From contig NZ_JAPNNL010000003.1 of NCBI RefSeq assembly GCF_027620315.1, positions 1 to 64,000 on the forward strand: a stretch of 64,000 nucleotides of DNA, given 5' to 3'. The translations under genes were made by a program, and so were the position numbers. Below, piece after piece: positions 32,928 to 42,659 of this stretch. A model generated the notes under the pieces. It searched no databases. It was not told the origin of the DNA and saw only the letters and a list, made by a program, of their open reading frames with translations. Origin of the DNA: Nonomuraea corallina (GTDB lineage: Bacteria > Actinomycetota > Actinomycetes > Streptosporangiales > Streptosporangiaceae). The first letter of the stretch is position 1. Each line of letters opens with the position of its first letter.

Positions 32928-34178
32928 CTACTCGGCCAGGGCGGGCGCGTCGCGGAACTTCTCCGCCACGGCGGCCAGCGAGGCCCGGGTCACGTCCGGC
33001 GCCTCACCCCGCTTGTCGGCGGGCAGCGGGGACACCTTCTTGCACGCCGACGGGTAGCGGTCGCAGTAGCTGCTGGCGGTGCCGACGGTCGTGGCGTTCA
33101 GCATCGCGTGCCCGACGGCCCTGGTGAGGGTGTCGGCGCCGGCGTTGAAGATCTCGTTGAGCCGGCGGGTGTCGGCCGGGTTGTTGACGCGCAGCGGGGT
33201 GCCGCCGCCGGTCGACATGGCGAAGATCGTGTCGCCGTCGCCGAGCGTGTGCATCGGGTTGATCGCGCGCGACAGGCCGTCCTGGGCGTTGCCGGCCATC
33301 CGGGCGGCGGCGGCCTTCTCCAGCGGCGCGTTCGTGGCCACCACCGCGATCGTGGTGTTCATCGACGGGCCGTTCGCCGTGGCCGGGCGCGGGCACTCCT
33401 TCGCCTTGGGCGTCTGCAGCCCGCGGTACTCGCCGGCCAGCTCGAAGCGGGCGGCGAACAGCGAGCAGTCGCGCGGGTCCACCGCCGAGCCGACCGAGTT
33501 CACCACGACGATGGCGCCGACCACGGTGCCGTCGCTGAGGATGACGCTGGCGGTGCCGACGCCGCCCTTCAGCCCGCCGGCGCGGGCACCGGTGCCTCCG
33601 CCGACGACGCCCTGCCGTACCGGTCCGTCCTTGAGCGCCTGGGCGGCCAGGTAGCCCCATTCGGGGGCGGTGCGGGCCTTGAAGTCGCCGCCTCTGCCGA
33701 GGTCGAAGATGTCGGCGGCGGGGACGATCGGCGCGACTCCCGAGCCGACCCTGACGCCTTCGCCGCGCTCCTCCAGCCAGCGGATGACGCCGTCGGTGGC
33801 GGCCAGGCCGTACATGCTGCTGCCGCCGAGCATCACCGCGTTCACTCCGGGGTTGGAGTTGAGCGGGTCGAGCAGGTCGGTCTCCTTGGTGGCGGGCGCG
33901 CCGCCGCGCTGGTCGACGCCGGTGACGGCCATCTGCGCGGGGTAGATCACGGTGGTGCCGGTGAGGTAGGGGGCCTTGGCCGACTGGACCTGACCCACCT
34001 TGACGCCCGGTACGTCGGTGATCGCGTTGTTGCGGCCGGGAAGCCCGGGGGTGTCCGCCCTGGCGATCTGTGCGGCGGTCTGCGTGTCGGCCTGCGCGTC
34101 GGCCTGCGCGGTGGCTCCGAGGTTGGGGACGGTGAGCACCAGTGCTCCGGCCAGCAGTGCGACGAGGCGTGGCTTCAT
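32928..34178 (-). CDS. Secreted P1 family peptidase (DmpA-like aminopeptidase)
   Basis: 416 aa. Signal peptide KPRLVALLAGALVLTVPNLGA, followed by a short A-D/Q-A-D repeat linker. The mature part is a DmpA/BapA-type N-terminal nucleophile hydrolase: NNAITDVPGVKVGQV, GTTVIYPA, VMLGGSSMYGLAATDGVIRWLEERG, GARAGGLKGGVGTAS and the self-cleavage site region GPSMNTTIAVVATNAPL, in which the Ser would become the new N-terminus. These enzymes remove N-terminal residues from peptides, including beta-peptides and D-residues. Export is unusual for DmpA relatives but occurs in actinomycetes. Acts outside the cell or at the envelope. Confidence 0.88.
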   Translation of the reverse strand: MKPRLVALLAGALVLTVPNLGATAQADAQADTQTAAQIARADTPGLPGRNNAITDVPGVKVGQVQSAKAPYLTGTTVIYPAQMAVTGVDQRGGAPATKETDLLDPLNSNPGVNAVMLGGSSMYGLAATDGVIRWLEERGEGVRVGSGVAPIVPAADIFDLGRGGDFKARTAPEWGYLAAQALKDGPVRQGVVGGGTGARAGGLKGGVGTASVILSDGTVVGAIVVVNSVGSAVDPRDCSLFAARFELAGEYRGLQTPKAKECPRPATANGPSMNTTIAVVATNAPLEKAAAARMAGNAQDGLSRAINPMHTLGDGDTIFAMSTGGGTPLRVNNPADTRRLNEIFNAGADTLTRAVGHAMLNATTVGTASSYCDRYPSACKKVSPLPADKRGEAPDVTRASLAAVAEKFRDAPALAE

Positions 34179-34231
34179 GGATCCCTCTTCCAGTGTGGTG
34201 CAGGGCAGGGACGCGGCCCGTGCCCGAAGCT

Positions 34232-34252
34232 CACCCCGTGGGGGACGGGGTG
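34232..34252 (-). terminator. Hairpin between phosphatase and peptidase genes
   Basis: CACCCCGT and ACGGGGTG form an 8-bp stem around GGGGG. It lies downstream of the phosphatase and upstream of the peptidase, both on the minus strand, so it probably ends the phosphatase transcript. The rest of the 208-bp gap shows nothing I can name. Confidence 0.5.
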
Positions 34253-34386
34253 CGGGGGGTCATGGATCTGGTTCGGCCAGGGATGGAGAGCGCTACTGAG
34301 TGCACTGAGGCTACTGGTCGGACCAGCAGAGGTAAAGATCCCTTTGTGGAGTTTCACGATTAAGTGTGCGGAAAAGCCGGGTTATG

Positions 34387-36078
34387 TCAGGGGATGCGCA
34401 CCACGAGCATGGCCACGTCGTCGTCGTTGTCCTCGGGGCGGACCGCCGTGAGGAGCGCCTCGCAGAGGGAGCCGAACGGCCGGTGCGCCAGCGCCAGGGC
34501 CTGCCGGCTCAGCCGCTCCATCCCCTCGTCCAGGGAATGGCGGTGGGACTCGATCAGCCCGTCGGTGTACATCACGACGGTGGACCCGGGCGGCAGGTCG
34601 ACGCGGGCGTCGACCCGGCGGGGGCGCAGGCCGGTGCCGAGCAGGGGCCCGCCGCCCGCCTCCAGGAACCGGGTCCGCCCGTCGCTCCGCACGAGCAGGG
34701 GCGGCGGATGGCCGGCGTTCGTCCAGCGCAGCCGGAACCGCCCGCTCTCCAGACGTTCCAGACGGGCGTAGACGACGGTGGCCATGGTGTCCTCGGCGAT
34801 GCGGGTCACCGCCCGGTCGAGCCGGTCCACGATCACGCTGGGCGACTCCTCGCCCTCTCCCGCGTACGCGCGCAGCATGTTGCAGACCTGCGCCATCCCC
34901 GACGCCGCGTCCAGGTCGTGGCCGACCACGTCGCCGATGACCAGGCCGATCACGTCGCCGGGCAGCACGAAGGCGTCGTACCAGTCGCCGCCGACCTGGG
35001 AGGCGCGCGGCGCGGGCAGGTAGCACGCGCCCATCTCCACCCCCGGCACGCGGGGCAGCTGCGGCAGCAGGTGGCGCTGCATGGTCTCCGCCACCCGCCG
35101 CTGCCGCTCGTACAGGCGGGCGTTGTCCAGCGCCAGCCCGGCCCGGCGGGCGATGTCCTCGACGAGCAGCAGGTCGGCGGTGGTGAACGGTTCCGGCCGC
35201 GCCGAGCGGCCCAGGGTCATGGCCCCGACCGCCTCGCGCACCCCGCGGATCGGCGCGATGCACGCCGAGTGCATGCCCGTCGCCCGGAACAGCTCCCGCT
35301 GGACCAGCGCGATGTCCGCGTCCGGGGGGCCCTGGTAGTTCTGGGGGCCGGCGAGTGTGGCCGTGACGCCGCGCAGCGCCCGCGACAGCGGCATCGAGGA
35401 CCCCCGCGGCACCGGCGGCATCGGGCCCTCCAGGTCCTCCCGGTGCGTCCAGTCGCCGTTCTCGTAGCACACCACCGCGGCGCGCGACACCCCGCCCTCC
35501 TCGGTGAGCAGGTCGATCACCGCCCAGTCCCCCAGCAGGGGCACCACCAGGCGCACGAGCTGACGGAGCGTCTCGCCGGCGTCCAGGCTGGAGGTGAGCG
35601 TCGTGGTCGTCTCCGCGAGCAGGGCCAGCCGATCGAGCTCCGGCAGCGAACCCGTCGCGATCCGCGCGCCTTCCTCCTCAAGCACCGGGGAGCCGGCCTC
35701 GTGGAAGAGGATCAGCGCGCCGTTCGGGTCCCCGTCGACCCGGCAGGTGGTGACCACCCAGGACACCCGCAGCAGCGAGCCGTCGCCGCGCTCCAGCCAC
35801 TCCCGCTCGCCCTGCGCGGTGCCGCCGGTGAGGAGGGGCTGGCGCATCACGCACCGGCTGCGCGGCAGGGGCTCCCCGCGCTCCCCGCGGTGCAGCAGGT
35901 CGTGGGCGTCCCGGCCCAGCAGGCTGTCGGCGGGCCGGCGGAGCATCCGCTCGGCCTGGGCGTTGACCACGACGATGCGCCCGTGGGCGTCCACGAGGTA
36001 GACGCCCGCGTCGCACCGGTCCCACCAGCGCTCCCCTGCGTCCGGCCAGGACTCCAAGGCGTCCTCTGGCACCCGCAT
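34387..36078 (-). CDS. PAS-GAF-PP2C (SpoIIE/RsbU-type) serine phosphatase
   Basis: 563 aa from the ATG at 36078, with GGAAGGAG well placed upstream; a longer reading to 36150 lacks a ribosome site. Residues about 20-130 form a PAS domain (CDAGVYLVDAHGRIVVVNAQAERML), about 155-330 a GAF domain (LTSSLDAGETLRQLVRLVVPLL, VGAMTLGRS), and about 335-560 the PP2C/SpoIIE domain (QRHLLPQLP, ASQVGGDWYDAFVLPG, IGDVVGHDLDAASGM, NAGHPPPLL, MYTDGLIESHR, DDDVAMLVVR) with the metal-binding aspartates. Such proteins dephosphorylate anti-anti-sigma factors in response to a sensed signal. Orphan here: no sigma factor or antagonist next to it. Confidence 0.92.
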   Translation of the reverse strand: MRVPEDALESWPDAGERWWDRCDAGVYLVDAHGRIVVVNAQAERMLRRPADSLLGRDAHDLLHRGERGEPLPRSRCVMRQPLLTGGTAQGEREWLERGDGSLLRVSWVVTTCRVDGDPNGALILFHEAGSPVLEEEGARIATGSLPELDRLALLAETTTTLTSSLDAGETLRQLVRLVVPLLGDWAVIDLLTEEGGVSRAAVVCYENGDWTHREDLEGPMPPVPRGSSMPLSRALRGVTATLAGPQNYQGPPDADIALVQRELFRATGMHSACIAPIRGVREAVGAMTLGRSARPEPFTTADLLLVEDIARRAGLALDNARLYERQRRVAETMQRHLLPQLPRVPGVEMGACYLPAPRASQVGGDWYDAFVLPGDVIGLVIGDVVGHDLDAASGMAQVCNMLRAYAGEGEESPSVIVDRLDRAVTRIAEDTMATVVYARLERLESGRFRLRWTNAGHPPPLLVRSDGRTRFLEAGGGPLLGTGLRPRRVDARVDLPPGSTVVMYTDGLIESHRHSLDEGMERLSRQALALAHRPFGSLCEALLTAVRPEDNDDDVAMLVVRIP

Positions 36079-36266
36079 CACCGGCACTCCTTCCTTGCCG
36101 CACCTTCTACCCCACCAGGGCGTCCACGAGCGATCATCGATCGTCTCCACCCTGGAGAGGTAACGTACCGGTTCGGCCGGGTCCGTACCCGGTCGGCCAT
36201 CGGTCCGCGGCCGCTCGCGAGCCGGGGGGGCGGGAAGGCGCGACGGCGGTGGTCACGCCGGCCTGG

Positions 36267-36860
36267 TCACCGCAGGCGTCGTTCGAACGTCTCTCTGCTG
36301 AGGAAGACCAGGCGGGCCCGCTTCCCGGGCAGGTCGATCTCGGGGCCCGGCTCGAAGCCGGCGCGCACCAGGCGGGCGATCGCCTTGTCGTTGCGCGCGT
36401 CGGGTTCGGCCACGATCCGCTTACGGCTCGGGTCGGCGAGCAGGTACGTGAGGAACACGGTCAGCAGGGCGCCGGTGAAGCCGGGCTCCGGCTCACCGGC
36501 GACCGGGCCGATCAGGAGGTGGAGGCCGTGGTCGCCGGGCCGCACCTGGTAGCACTCGCCGACCGGGTCGCATTCCGGGTCGTAGCTCTGGAAGAGCGCC
36601 ACCGGCCGGTCCTGCCGGTACAGCAGGAAGGCGTGGTGGCTGTCGAGGGTGTCCACGAACGCGTACAGCTCCAGCACCCGCTCGCGGGTGGCGTCGAGCA
36701 TGCCCCAGAACCTGGCCCGCTCCTGGGTGACCCAGGGGTAGATCACGTCGAGGTCGGCAGCCGGGTCCAGCGGGACGACCCGGACGGTGCCGAAGCCGTC
36801 GACCACCTGCTCGTGCACGGCCTCCCGGCGCGCGGGGGGCGTGGGGATCTCAGTGGACAT
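36267..36860 (-). CDS. GNAT acyltransferase, DesC/IucB-like, second copy in the des locus
   Basis: 197 aa. Same family as DesC further along (shared pattern of W-V-T followed by FW, an acyl-CoA loop and RIVAEPDARNDKAIARLVRAGF matching DesC's VVVEPDVRN...GF). This is the siderophore N6-hydroxylysine acyltransferase type (IucB, MbtK, Rv1347c). It is the second gene of an operon with the penicillin-acylase-like gene, overlapping it by 11 bp. Having two such acyltransferases in one des locus suggests alternative acyl groups, for instance different ones on internal and terminal hydroxamates. Iron control through the upstream operon box is likely. Confidence 0.85.
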   Translation of the reverse strand: MSTEIPTPPARREAVHEQVVDGFGTVRVVPLDPAADLDVIYPWVTQERARFWGMLDATRERVLELYAFVDTLDSHHAFLLYRQDRPVALFQSYDPECDPVGECYQVRPGDHGLHLLIGPVAGEPEPGFTGALLTVFLTYLLADPSRKRIVAEPDARNDKAIARLVRAGFEPGPEIDLPGKRARLVFLSRETFERRLR

Positions 36861-38958
36861 GCCGCTCCTCGGTGAGTCGGTTCCAGTCGGTGATCACGGG
36901 TACGAGCTCTCCGCGCAGCCACAGCGGCTGCTGGTCGCGGCTGTGGGCGTCGCCCGGCACGCCGCAGGCGCCGGACGGGACCACCCACAGGCTGTCGTCA
37001 CGCCTGGCCAGGTCCCACACGTAGCGCGCGGCCGGCCCGCGCGCGAAGTGGTCGGTGACGCCGGGGACGCTGGAGGTGGCCAGCACGCAGTCGTGGTCGC
37101 CGCCCGCCCCCGGCCCCTCGCCGTCCACCGGCAGGGCCCGCCAGGGCGCGAGCCGGTGCGTCTCGCCCCACGTCACCGGCGCCCCTCCGGCCGCCGCCAC
37201 CTCCTCGACGGCCTGCCGCGCCAGCTCGGCCTGGTCGAGTCCGGGCAGCCGGTCGGTGGTCAGCAGGGTCTCCATCGCGTACGCCACTCTCGGGAGCAGG
37301 GCGAGCCACGGCCTGAAGATCTCGGGGCACGGCGCGGGCTCGGCCAGGACGGCGAGCGCCGGGTGGGCCGCCAGCCGCCGGGCCACGGCCGACCGCACCG
37401 CCGCGTAGGCCGCGGCGCCGGTGCTGGTGTTGTCCATGCGCCTGTCCCAGCCGAGCAGCCGGTCGCGCAGGTGCGCGGCCTCGGGGGTGAGGCCGTCGAG
37501 CTTGGCCAGCAGTGTCAGCAGGGGTGCGGCGGAGGCCAGGAAGGTGTCGGTGTGAACGGCCCGCATGTCCCCGGCCGACCAGGCCCGGGACGCGGAGGCG
37601 GTCTCCAGCAGCTCGCGGATCCGGTCGGCCCGGTGCGGCGGGGCGAACTCGACGCCGAAGGGCTCCGACAGGCCCCGCTCGTTCGCCATCACGGCGAGGC
37701 CGCCGACCGGCGCACGGGGCATCGGGTCATGCCACCCCCGCCACCGGTGCTCCCGCTCCCAGGCGGGGACGACGCGCGTGCCGTTCGCCGGGTGGCGGAT
37801 CGGGACCGCGCCCGCCACGCGGTGCAGCAGCCCACCGGCCGTGTCGGCGGCCAGCACGACGTTGACGGGTTCGGCCCAGTGGTCGAACGCCCGGTCCACG
37901 TCGGCCACGGTCCTGGCCCGCAGCAGCGCGGGCAGCGCCTCGAAGCCCAGCGCGGCCCGTACGCGGGGCGGGTACCGCAGGCTGACCGCCGCCTCCCCGT
38001 CCGCCGAGCCGTCCGGAAGGCCGTCCGAGGAGGCGGCCCAGGCGTGGTCGCCGGTGAGGATGACGGGCCCGCGGGCGGTCTCGATCACCTCGACCGCGAC
38101 CGGGTCCGCGCCCGCCACCTGGACGCTCTCCAGGTGGGCCGAGGCCGGCTCCCAGCCGTCCGGTCCGTACGCCTCGACCGTCTCGCCCCGGCGGCGGAGC
38201 CGTTCGCCGTAGAGGTCCTGGTAGTCGGCCATGGCGTTGGTGATCGCCCAGGCGACGGCGCCGGTGTGCCCGAAGTGGGCGATGCCGGGGACGCCGGGCA
38301 CGGCCAGCCCTGCGACGTCGTACTCCGGGCAGGACAGGTGGATCTGCTGGTAGAGGCCCGGTTCCTCGATGAAGCGGTGCGGGTCGCCGGCGAGCAGGGC
38401 GGCCCCGGTGGCGGTGCGGTCGCCGGGCACGAGCCAGCCGTTGCTGCCGCTTGCGCCGGGGCCGTCGGCCGCGAAGAGCCCGATCGCGCCGGCGCCGAGC
38501 CGCCGGGCGACGGCCTCACGCCACAGCTTGGCGGGGAACCCGGCGAACAGGATGTGGTGCGCCAGCCACACGGCCAGCGGGGTCCACGGCTCCCACCGGC
38601 CGGGAGTCAGTCCGGTGGCGGCGAACTCCGGCGCCCGGCGCGCCCCGTCGCCGAGCCCGGCGTTGACCCCGTCGACGTAGCCGCCCACCCAGGCGGCGGT
38701 GTCGTCGTCGAGGGCGTGGTGGCAGCGGCGGGCGGTGTCGTCGAGACGGGCCTGCCGGGCGAAGCGGTCCCAGCCGACGGCGGCGGGACCGAGGAAGGCG
38801 GCGGTGGCGCCGGTCGAGCGGTGCCGTTCGACCTCGATCTGCCAGGCCCGGTCCAGGGCGGCGTTGAGGCCCTGGGCGTGGGCGAGCTCCAGGGCGTCGC
38901 CCGCGCGCAGGTGCGGGATGCCCCAGGAGTCCCGGAAGATCTCGATGCCCACGGACAC
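36850..38958 (-). CDS. Penicillin acylase family Ntn-hydrolase in the des locus
   Basis: 702 aa, GTG start. The chain has the family arrangement: alpha part with DSWGIPHLRAGDALELAHAQGL, ALDRAWQIE, then the autocatalytic region GASGSNGWLVPGDRT at about residues 166-180, where the Ser of G-S-N-x-W becomes the N-terminal nucleophile. LLAGDPH and AWAITNAMADYQDLYGE follow, as in cephalosporin and AHL acylases. There is no evident signal peptide, so it is probably cytoplasmic, unlike secreted acylases. The start is 10 bp from an iron box, and the gene diverges from desABCD, so a role in siderophore acyl editing or hydrolysis is likely. I recall acylase-like genes beside des clusters in aryl-ferrioxamine producers, unverified here. 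Confidence 0.88.
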   Translation of the reverse strand: MSVGIEIFRDSWGIPHLRAGDALELAHAQGLNAALDRAWQIEVERHRSTGATAAFLGPAAVGWDRFARQARLDDTARRCHHALDDDTAAWVGGYVDGVNAGLGDGARRAPEFAATGLTPGRWEPWTPLAVWLAHHILFAGFPAKLWREAVARRLGAGAIGLFAADGPGASGSNGWLVPGDRTATGAALLAGDPHRFIEEPGLYQQIHLSCPEYDVAGLAVPGVPGIAHFGHTGAVAWAITNAMADYQDLYGERLRRRGETVEAYGPDGWEPASAHLESVQVAGADPVAVEVIETARGPVILTGDHAWAASSDGLPDGSADGEAAVSLRYPPRVRAALGFEALPALLRARTVADVDRAFDHWAEPVNVVLAADTAGGLLHRVAGAVPIRHPANGTRVVPAWEREHRWRGWHDPMPRAPVGGLAVMANERGLSEPFGVEFAPPHRADRIRELLETASASRAWSAGDMRAVHTDTFLASAAPLLTLLAKLDGLTPEAAHLRDRLLGWDRRMDNTSTGAAAYAAVRSAVARRLAAHPALAVLAEPAPCPEIFRPWLALLPRVAYAMETLLTTDRLPGLDQAELARQAVEEVAAAGGAPVTWGETHRLAPWRALPVDGEGPGAGGDHDCVLATSSVPGVTDHFARGPAARYVWDLARRDDSLWVVPSGACGVPGDAHSRDQQPLWLRGELVPVITDWNRLTEERHVH

Positions 38959-38967
38959 CTCGCCAAG

Positions 38968-38986
38968 TAAGGTAAAGCTAACCTAA
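38968..38986 (-). promoter_or_regulatory. Iron box 1 (DmdR1/IdeR type)
   Basis: TAAGGTAAAGCTAACCTAA, 16 of 19 positions identical to the consensus TTAGGTTAGGCTAACCTAA. It lies just before the acylase gene start, so it should control the minus-strand operon. Confidence 0.85.
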
Positions 38987-39007
38987 ATAACGATCCACTC
39001 AAGCCAC

Positions 39008-39026
39008 TTAGGTGAGGTTAACCTAA
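39008..39026. promoter_or_regulatory. Iron box 2 (DmdR1/IdeR type)
   Basis: TTAGGTGAGGTTAACCTAA, 17 of 19 positions match the consensus. It is 40 bp centre-to-centre from box 1 and probably belongs to the same minus-strand promoter region, though it could serve either operon. Confidence 0.85.
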
Positions 39027-39115
39027 GTCCCTGTGGCGCAGAAGTTCCCCTTGGACGCAAAACCTCCTCCGAGCCTTGCGGTGAGGGTCGCCGGGGAGCC
39101 ATGATCAGCACTAAG

Positions 39116-39134
39116 TTAGGTTAGCCTAACCTAC
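39116..39134 (+). promoter_or_regulatory. Iron box 3 (DmdR1/IdeR type), desA promoter
   Basis: TTAGGTTAGCCTAACCTAC, 17 of 19 positions match the consensus. It lies 26 bp before the desA start codon. Repression by the iron-loaded regulator would shut off siderophore synthesis when iron is sufficient. Confidence 0.9.
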
Positions 39135-39160
39135 CTCCAGCGATCTGTTGAGGACTGACC

Positions 39161-40684
39161 ATGACCTTTCGGGGACACGCCATCGAGGTCCCGCCGGCTG
39201 CCGGACCGGCGGACGCCAGGCGCCACCTGTTCAACAACGCGACCATGGACCGCTACCGGCAGGCGCTGGCCGCCGGGATCGACCGGGTGGCCACCCGGAT
39301 CGCCCGCGCCGACCGGCCCTTCAGCGGGATCTCGCCCTCGCTGCTCGCCCCGGAGATCTCCGCGATCGACCTGGAACACCCCCTGCACGACCCCGCCGAC
39401 GCCCTCGACGAGCTGGAGGACGTCTACCTGCGCGACGCGGTCTACTTCCACCACCCCCGCTACCTGGCCCACCTCAACTGCCCCGTCGTCATCCCGGCCC
39501 TGCTCGGCGAGGCCGTCCTGACGGCCGTCAACTCCTCGCTCGACACCTGGGACCAGAGCGCCGGCGGCACGCTGATCGAGCGCCGTCTGATCGAGTGGAC
39601 GGCCGGACGGGCGGGGTTCGGCCCCCAGGCGGACGGCGTCTTCACCAGCGGCGGCACCCAGTCCAACCTCCAGGCCCTGCTGCTGGCCCGCGAGGAGGCC
39701 ATCGGCTACTCGGCCAGGCACGACCTGCTGCCCCGGCTGCGCGTCCTCGCCTCCGAGGCCGGCCACTTCAGCGTCCAGAAAGCGGCCAAGCTCCTCGGCC
39801 TCGGCCCGGACGCCGTCATCACCGTGGAGACCGGCGCCGACCGCCGCATGCGGCCCGCGGCCCTGGCCCGCGAGCTGGCCCGCTGCCACCACGAGGGCCT
39901 GCTCGTGATGGCCGTCGTCGCCACGGCCGGCACCACCGACTTCGGCACCATCGACCCGCTGCCCGAGATCGCCGACCTGTGCGCGCGGGCCGGGACGTGG
40001 CTGCACGTGGACGCCGCCTACGGGTGCGGCCTGCTGGTCTCGCGCACCCGGCGGCACCTGCTCGACGGCATCGAGCGCGCCGACTCGGTGACCGTGGACT
40101 TCCACAAGTCCTTCTTCCAGCCGGTCAGTTCGAGCGCCCTGCTGGTACGCGACGGCGCCGTGCTGCGGCACGCGACCTACCACGCCGACTACCTCAACCC
40201 CGCCCGCACGGCCGGGCGGGGCCTCCCCAACCAGGTCGACAAGAGCATCCAGACCACCCGCCGCTTCGACGCGCTCAAGCTGTGGCTGACGCTGCGCGTC
40301 ATGGGCCCGGACGCGATCGGCGAGCTGTTCGACGAGGTGGTGGAGCGCACGTCCCGCGCCTGGGACCTGCTGGCCGCCGACGCGCGCTTCGAGGTGGTCG
40401 CCAAGTCGCAGCTCAGCACCGTCGTCTTCCGCTACCTGCCTCCGGCGGGGCCCGGCCGCGAGCTGGCCGACGACGCCAACCTGTACGCCCGGGAGGCGCT
40501 GGCCGCCTCGGGCGCGGCCGTCGTCGCCGGCACCAAGGTCGACGGCCGGCACTACCTGAAGTTCACCCTGCTCAACCCGGAGACGACGCTGGACGACATC
40601 GCGCACGTCGTCGAGCTCATCGCGGGGCACGCGAGCCGGTACGTGTCCGGCCACGCCTCACTCGAGACCTGCGGCCGGGCCTGA
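39161..40684 (+). CDS. desA: PLP-dependent lysine decarboxylase, desferrioxamine pathway
   Basis: 507 aa. Group II amino acid decarboxylase: [15 protein letters not shown] at the start, [47 protein letters not shown] and the PLP lysine in [10 protein letters not shown] at about residue 310. Lysine to cadaverine is the first step of desferrioxamine synthesis. Full length. It is directly under iron box 3 and first of four genes. Confidence 0.94.
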   Translation: MTFRGHAIEVPPAAGPADARRHLFNNATMDRYRQALAAGIDRVATRIARADRPFSGISPSLLAPEISAIDLEHPLHDPADALDELEDVYLRDAVYFHHPRYLAHLNCPVVIPALLGEAVLTAVNSSLDTWDQSAGGTLIERRLIEWTAGRAGFGPQADGVFTSGGTQSNLQALLLAREEAIGYSARHDLLPRLRVLASEAGHFSVQKAAKLLGLGPDAVITVETGADRRMRPAALARELARCHHEGLLVMAVVATAGTTDFGTIDPLPEIADLCARAGTWLHVDAAYGCGLLVSRTRRHLLDGIERADSVTVDFHKSFFQPVSSSALLVRDGAVLRHATYHADYLNPARTAGRGLPNQVDKSIQTTRRFDALKLWLTLRVMGPDAIGELFDEVVERTSRAWDLLAADARFEVVAKSQLSTVVFRYLPPAGPGRELADDANLYAREALAASGAAVVAGTKVDGRHYLKFTLLNPETTLDDIAHVVELIAGHASRYVSGHASLETCGRA

Positions 40685-40713
40685 CTCTTCACCGGAGGAA
40701 CCGGAGGAACCGG

Positions 40714-42012
40714 ATGTCCACGCACGACTTCATCGCGATCGGGCTCGGACCGTACAACCTGGGTCTGGCCTGCCTGACCGAGCCGATCGAGGAGCTCGAC
40801 GGCCTGTTCCTGGAGCGCAAGCCGGACTTCGACTGGCATCCGGGGATGCTGCTCGACTCGGCCACCCTGCAGACGCCGTTCATCGCCGACCTCGTCACGC
40901 TGGCCGACCCCACCTCGCGCTGGTCCTTCCTCAACTACCTGAAGGAGTCGGGGCGGCTCTACCCGTTCTACATCCGCGAGATCTTCTACCAGCTGCGCAG
41001 CGAGTACGACGCGTACTGCCGCTGGGCCGCCGCCCGGCTGCCCGGCGTCCGCTTCGGCCATGAGGTGACCTCCGTCGAGTACGACGAGGCCGACGGGCTC
41101 TACACGGTCCGCGCGGTCAGGACGGGCACCGGGGAGACGGCCGAGCACCGGGCCCGCCACCTCGTCCTCGGCACCGGCACCCCGCCGTACGTCCCGGACG
41201 CCTGCCAGGGGCTCGGCGGCGACTTCATCCACAACGCCGACTATCTCGGGGCCAAGGCCGCGCTGCAGGACAAGGAGAGCATCACCCTCGTGGGCAGCGG
41301 CCAGAGCGCGGCCGAGATCTACCACGACCTGCTGGGCGACATCGACGCCCGCGGCTACCGGCTCACCTGGGTGACCAGGTCGCCGAGGTTCTTCCCGCTG
41401 GAGTACACCAAGCTGACGCTGGAGATGACCTCGCCCGAGTACGTGGACTACTTCCACGCGCTGCCCGAGGACACCCGCTACCGGCTGGAGCAGGAGCAGA
41501 AAGGGCTGTTCAAGGGCATCGACGCCGAGCTGATCAACGCCATCTTCGACCTGCTCTACCAGAAGACCGTCGCCGGCCCGATCCCCACCCGGCTGCTCAC
41601 CAACACCACGCTGACCAGCGCCTCCTACGACGAGGGCCGGGGCGAGTACACGCTCGGGCTGCGCCACGCCGAGCAGGGGCGCGACTTCGCGCTGCGCACC
41701 CACGGCCTGATCCTGGCCACCGGCTACAGGTACCGGGCGCCCGCCTTCCTGGAACCCGTGCGCGACCGCCTCCGCTGGGACGCCCACGGCCGCTTCGACG
41801 TGGCCAGGAACTACAGCATCGACGTCACCGGCCGCGGCGTCTTCCTGCAGAACGGCGCCACCCACGCCCACAGCGTCACCTCGCCCGACCTCGGCATGGG
41901 CCCGTACCGCAACTCGTGGATCGTCCGCGAGTTGCTCGGCCGCGAGTACTACCCGATCGAGAAGGCCATCGCCTTCCAGGAGTTCGGCGCGCCGGAGGGC
42001 GTCATCGCATGA
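40714..42012 (+). CDS. desB: Cadaverine N-hydroxylase (FAD monooxygenase)
   Basis: 432 aa. N-hydroxylating monooxygenase of the IucD/PvdA type: FAD-binding [16 protein letters not shown], then [22 protein letters not shown], the NADPH-binding [18 protein letters not shown], and the late [12 protein letters not shown]. Converts cadaverine to N-hydroxycadaverine. Two GGAGGAACC copies lie in tandem 4-19 bp before the ATG, so the ribosome site is duplicated. ATGA overlap with desC. Confidence 0.94.
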   Translation: MSTHDFIAIGLGPYNLGLACLTEPIEELDGLFLERKPDFDWHPGMLLDSATLQTPFIADLVTLADPTSRWSFLNYLKESGRLYPFYIREIFYQLRSEYDAYCRWAAARLPGVRFGHEVTSVEYDEADGLYTVRAVRTGTGETAEHRARHLVLGTGTPPYVPDACQGLGGDFIHNADYLGAKAALQDKESITLVGSGQSAAEIYHDLLGDIDARGYRLTWVTRSPRFFPLEYTKLTLEMTSPEYVDYFHALPEDTRYRLEQEQKGLFKGIDAELINAIFDLLYQKTVAGPIPTRLLTNTTLTSASYDEGRGEYTLGLRHAEQGRDFALRTHGLILATGYRYRAPAFLEPVRDRLRWDAHGRFDVARNYSIDVTGRGVFLQNGATHAHSVTSPDLGMGPYRNSWIVRELLGREYYPIEKAIAFQEFGAPEGVIA

Positions 42013-42659
42013 GTGAGATCGTCTTCACCCGCACGGACGAGCGGATCGGGGAGCTGGCGGTGCGCCCGCTCGACCTGGACACCGACGCCGGGCTGCTGCA
42101 CGGCTGGGTGACGCACCCGAAGGCGGCGTTCTGGATGATGGCGGACGCCGACCTGGCGCGGGTCGTCGCCGAGTACCGCCGGATCGAGGCGGACCCGCAC
42201 CACGACGCGTTCCTCGGGCTGGTCGACGGCCGGCCCGCCTTCCTGGTCGAACGGTACGACCCCGCGCACGTCGAGCTGGCCGGCCTGTACGACGCCGAGG
42301 AGGGGGACGTCGGCATGCACTTCCTGTGCGCGCCCACGGACACCCCGGTCCACGGCTTCACCCTGGCCGTGATCACCACCGTGATGGAGCTGCTCTTCAG
42401 CGACCCGGCCACGAGGCGCGTCGTGGTCGAGCCCGACGTCCGCAACACGGCGGTGCACGCGCTCAACGCGGCCGTCGGCTTCGAGGTCGTCGGCCCCGTC
42501 ACCAAACCGGAGAAGGAGGCGCTGCTCAGCGTCTGCACCCGCGACCGGTTCCGTTCCGCGACCCGAACGGCCCGAGCGGCCCGGACGGCCCGGACGGCCC
42601 GAACGGCCCGAGCAGACCGTGCAGAACCGGCCCGAGCAGACCGAGGAGTGACCGCGTGA
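42009..42659 (+). CDS. desC: N-hydroxycadaverine acyltransferase
   Basis: 216 aa. GNAT-type siderophore acyltransferase: [65 protein letters not shown]. It acylates N-hydroxycadaverine from succinyl- or acetyl-CoA. The C-terminal 30 residues are a low-complexity [12 protein letters not shown] tail coded by a 9-bp repeat, absent from the normal family end and probably dispensable. ATGA-type overlap with desD. Confidence 0.92.
   Translation: MSEIVFTRTDERIGELAVRPLDLDTDAGLLHGWVTHPKAAFWMMADADLARVVAEYRRIEADPHHDAFLGLVDGRPAFLVERYDPAHVELAGLYDAEEGDVGMHFLCAPTDTPVHGFTLAVITTVMELLFSDPATRRVVVEPDVRNTAVHALNAAVGFEVVGPVTKPEKEALLSVCTRDRFRSATRTARAARTARTARTARADRAEPARADRGVTA
42562..42615 (+). repeat. Six tandem 9-bp units inside the desC 3' end
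   Basis: CCCGAACGG, CCCGAGCGG, CCCGGACGG, CCCGGACGG, CCCGAACGG, CCCGAGCAG follow each other without gap. They encode the Thr/Ala-Arg tail of DesC. A partial copy reappears at about 42630. In-frame unit length means copy-number change would lengthen or shorten the protein without a frameshift. Confidence 0.9.

Noticed and set aside
39131-40654. A long minus-strand frame opposite desA
   Set aside because: Gly/Val/Gln-rich composition typical of antisense frames; desA motifs are unambiguous.
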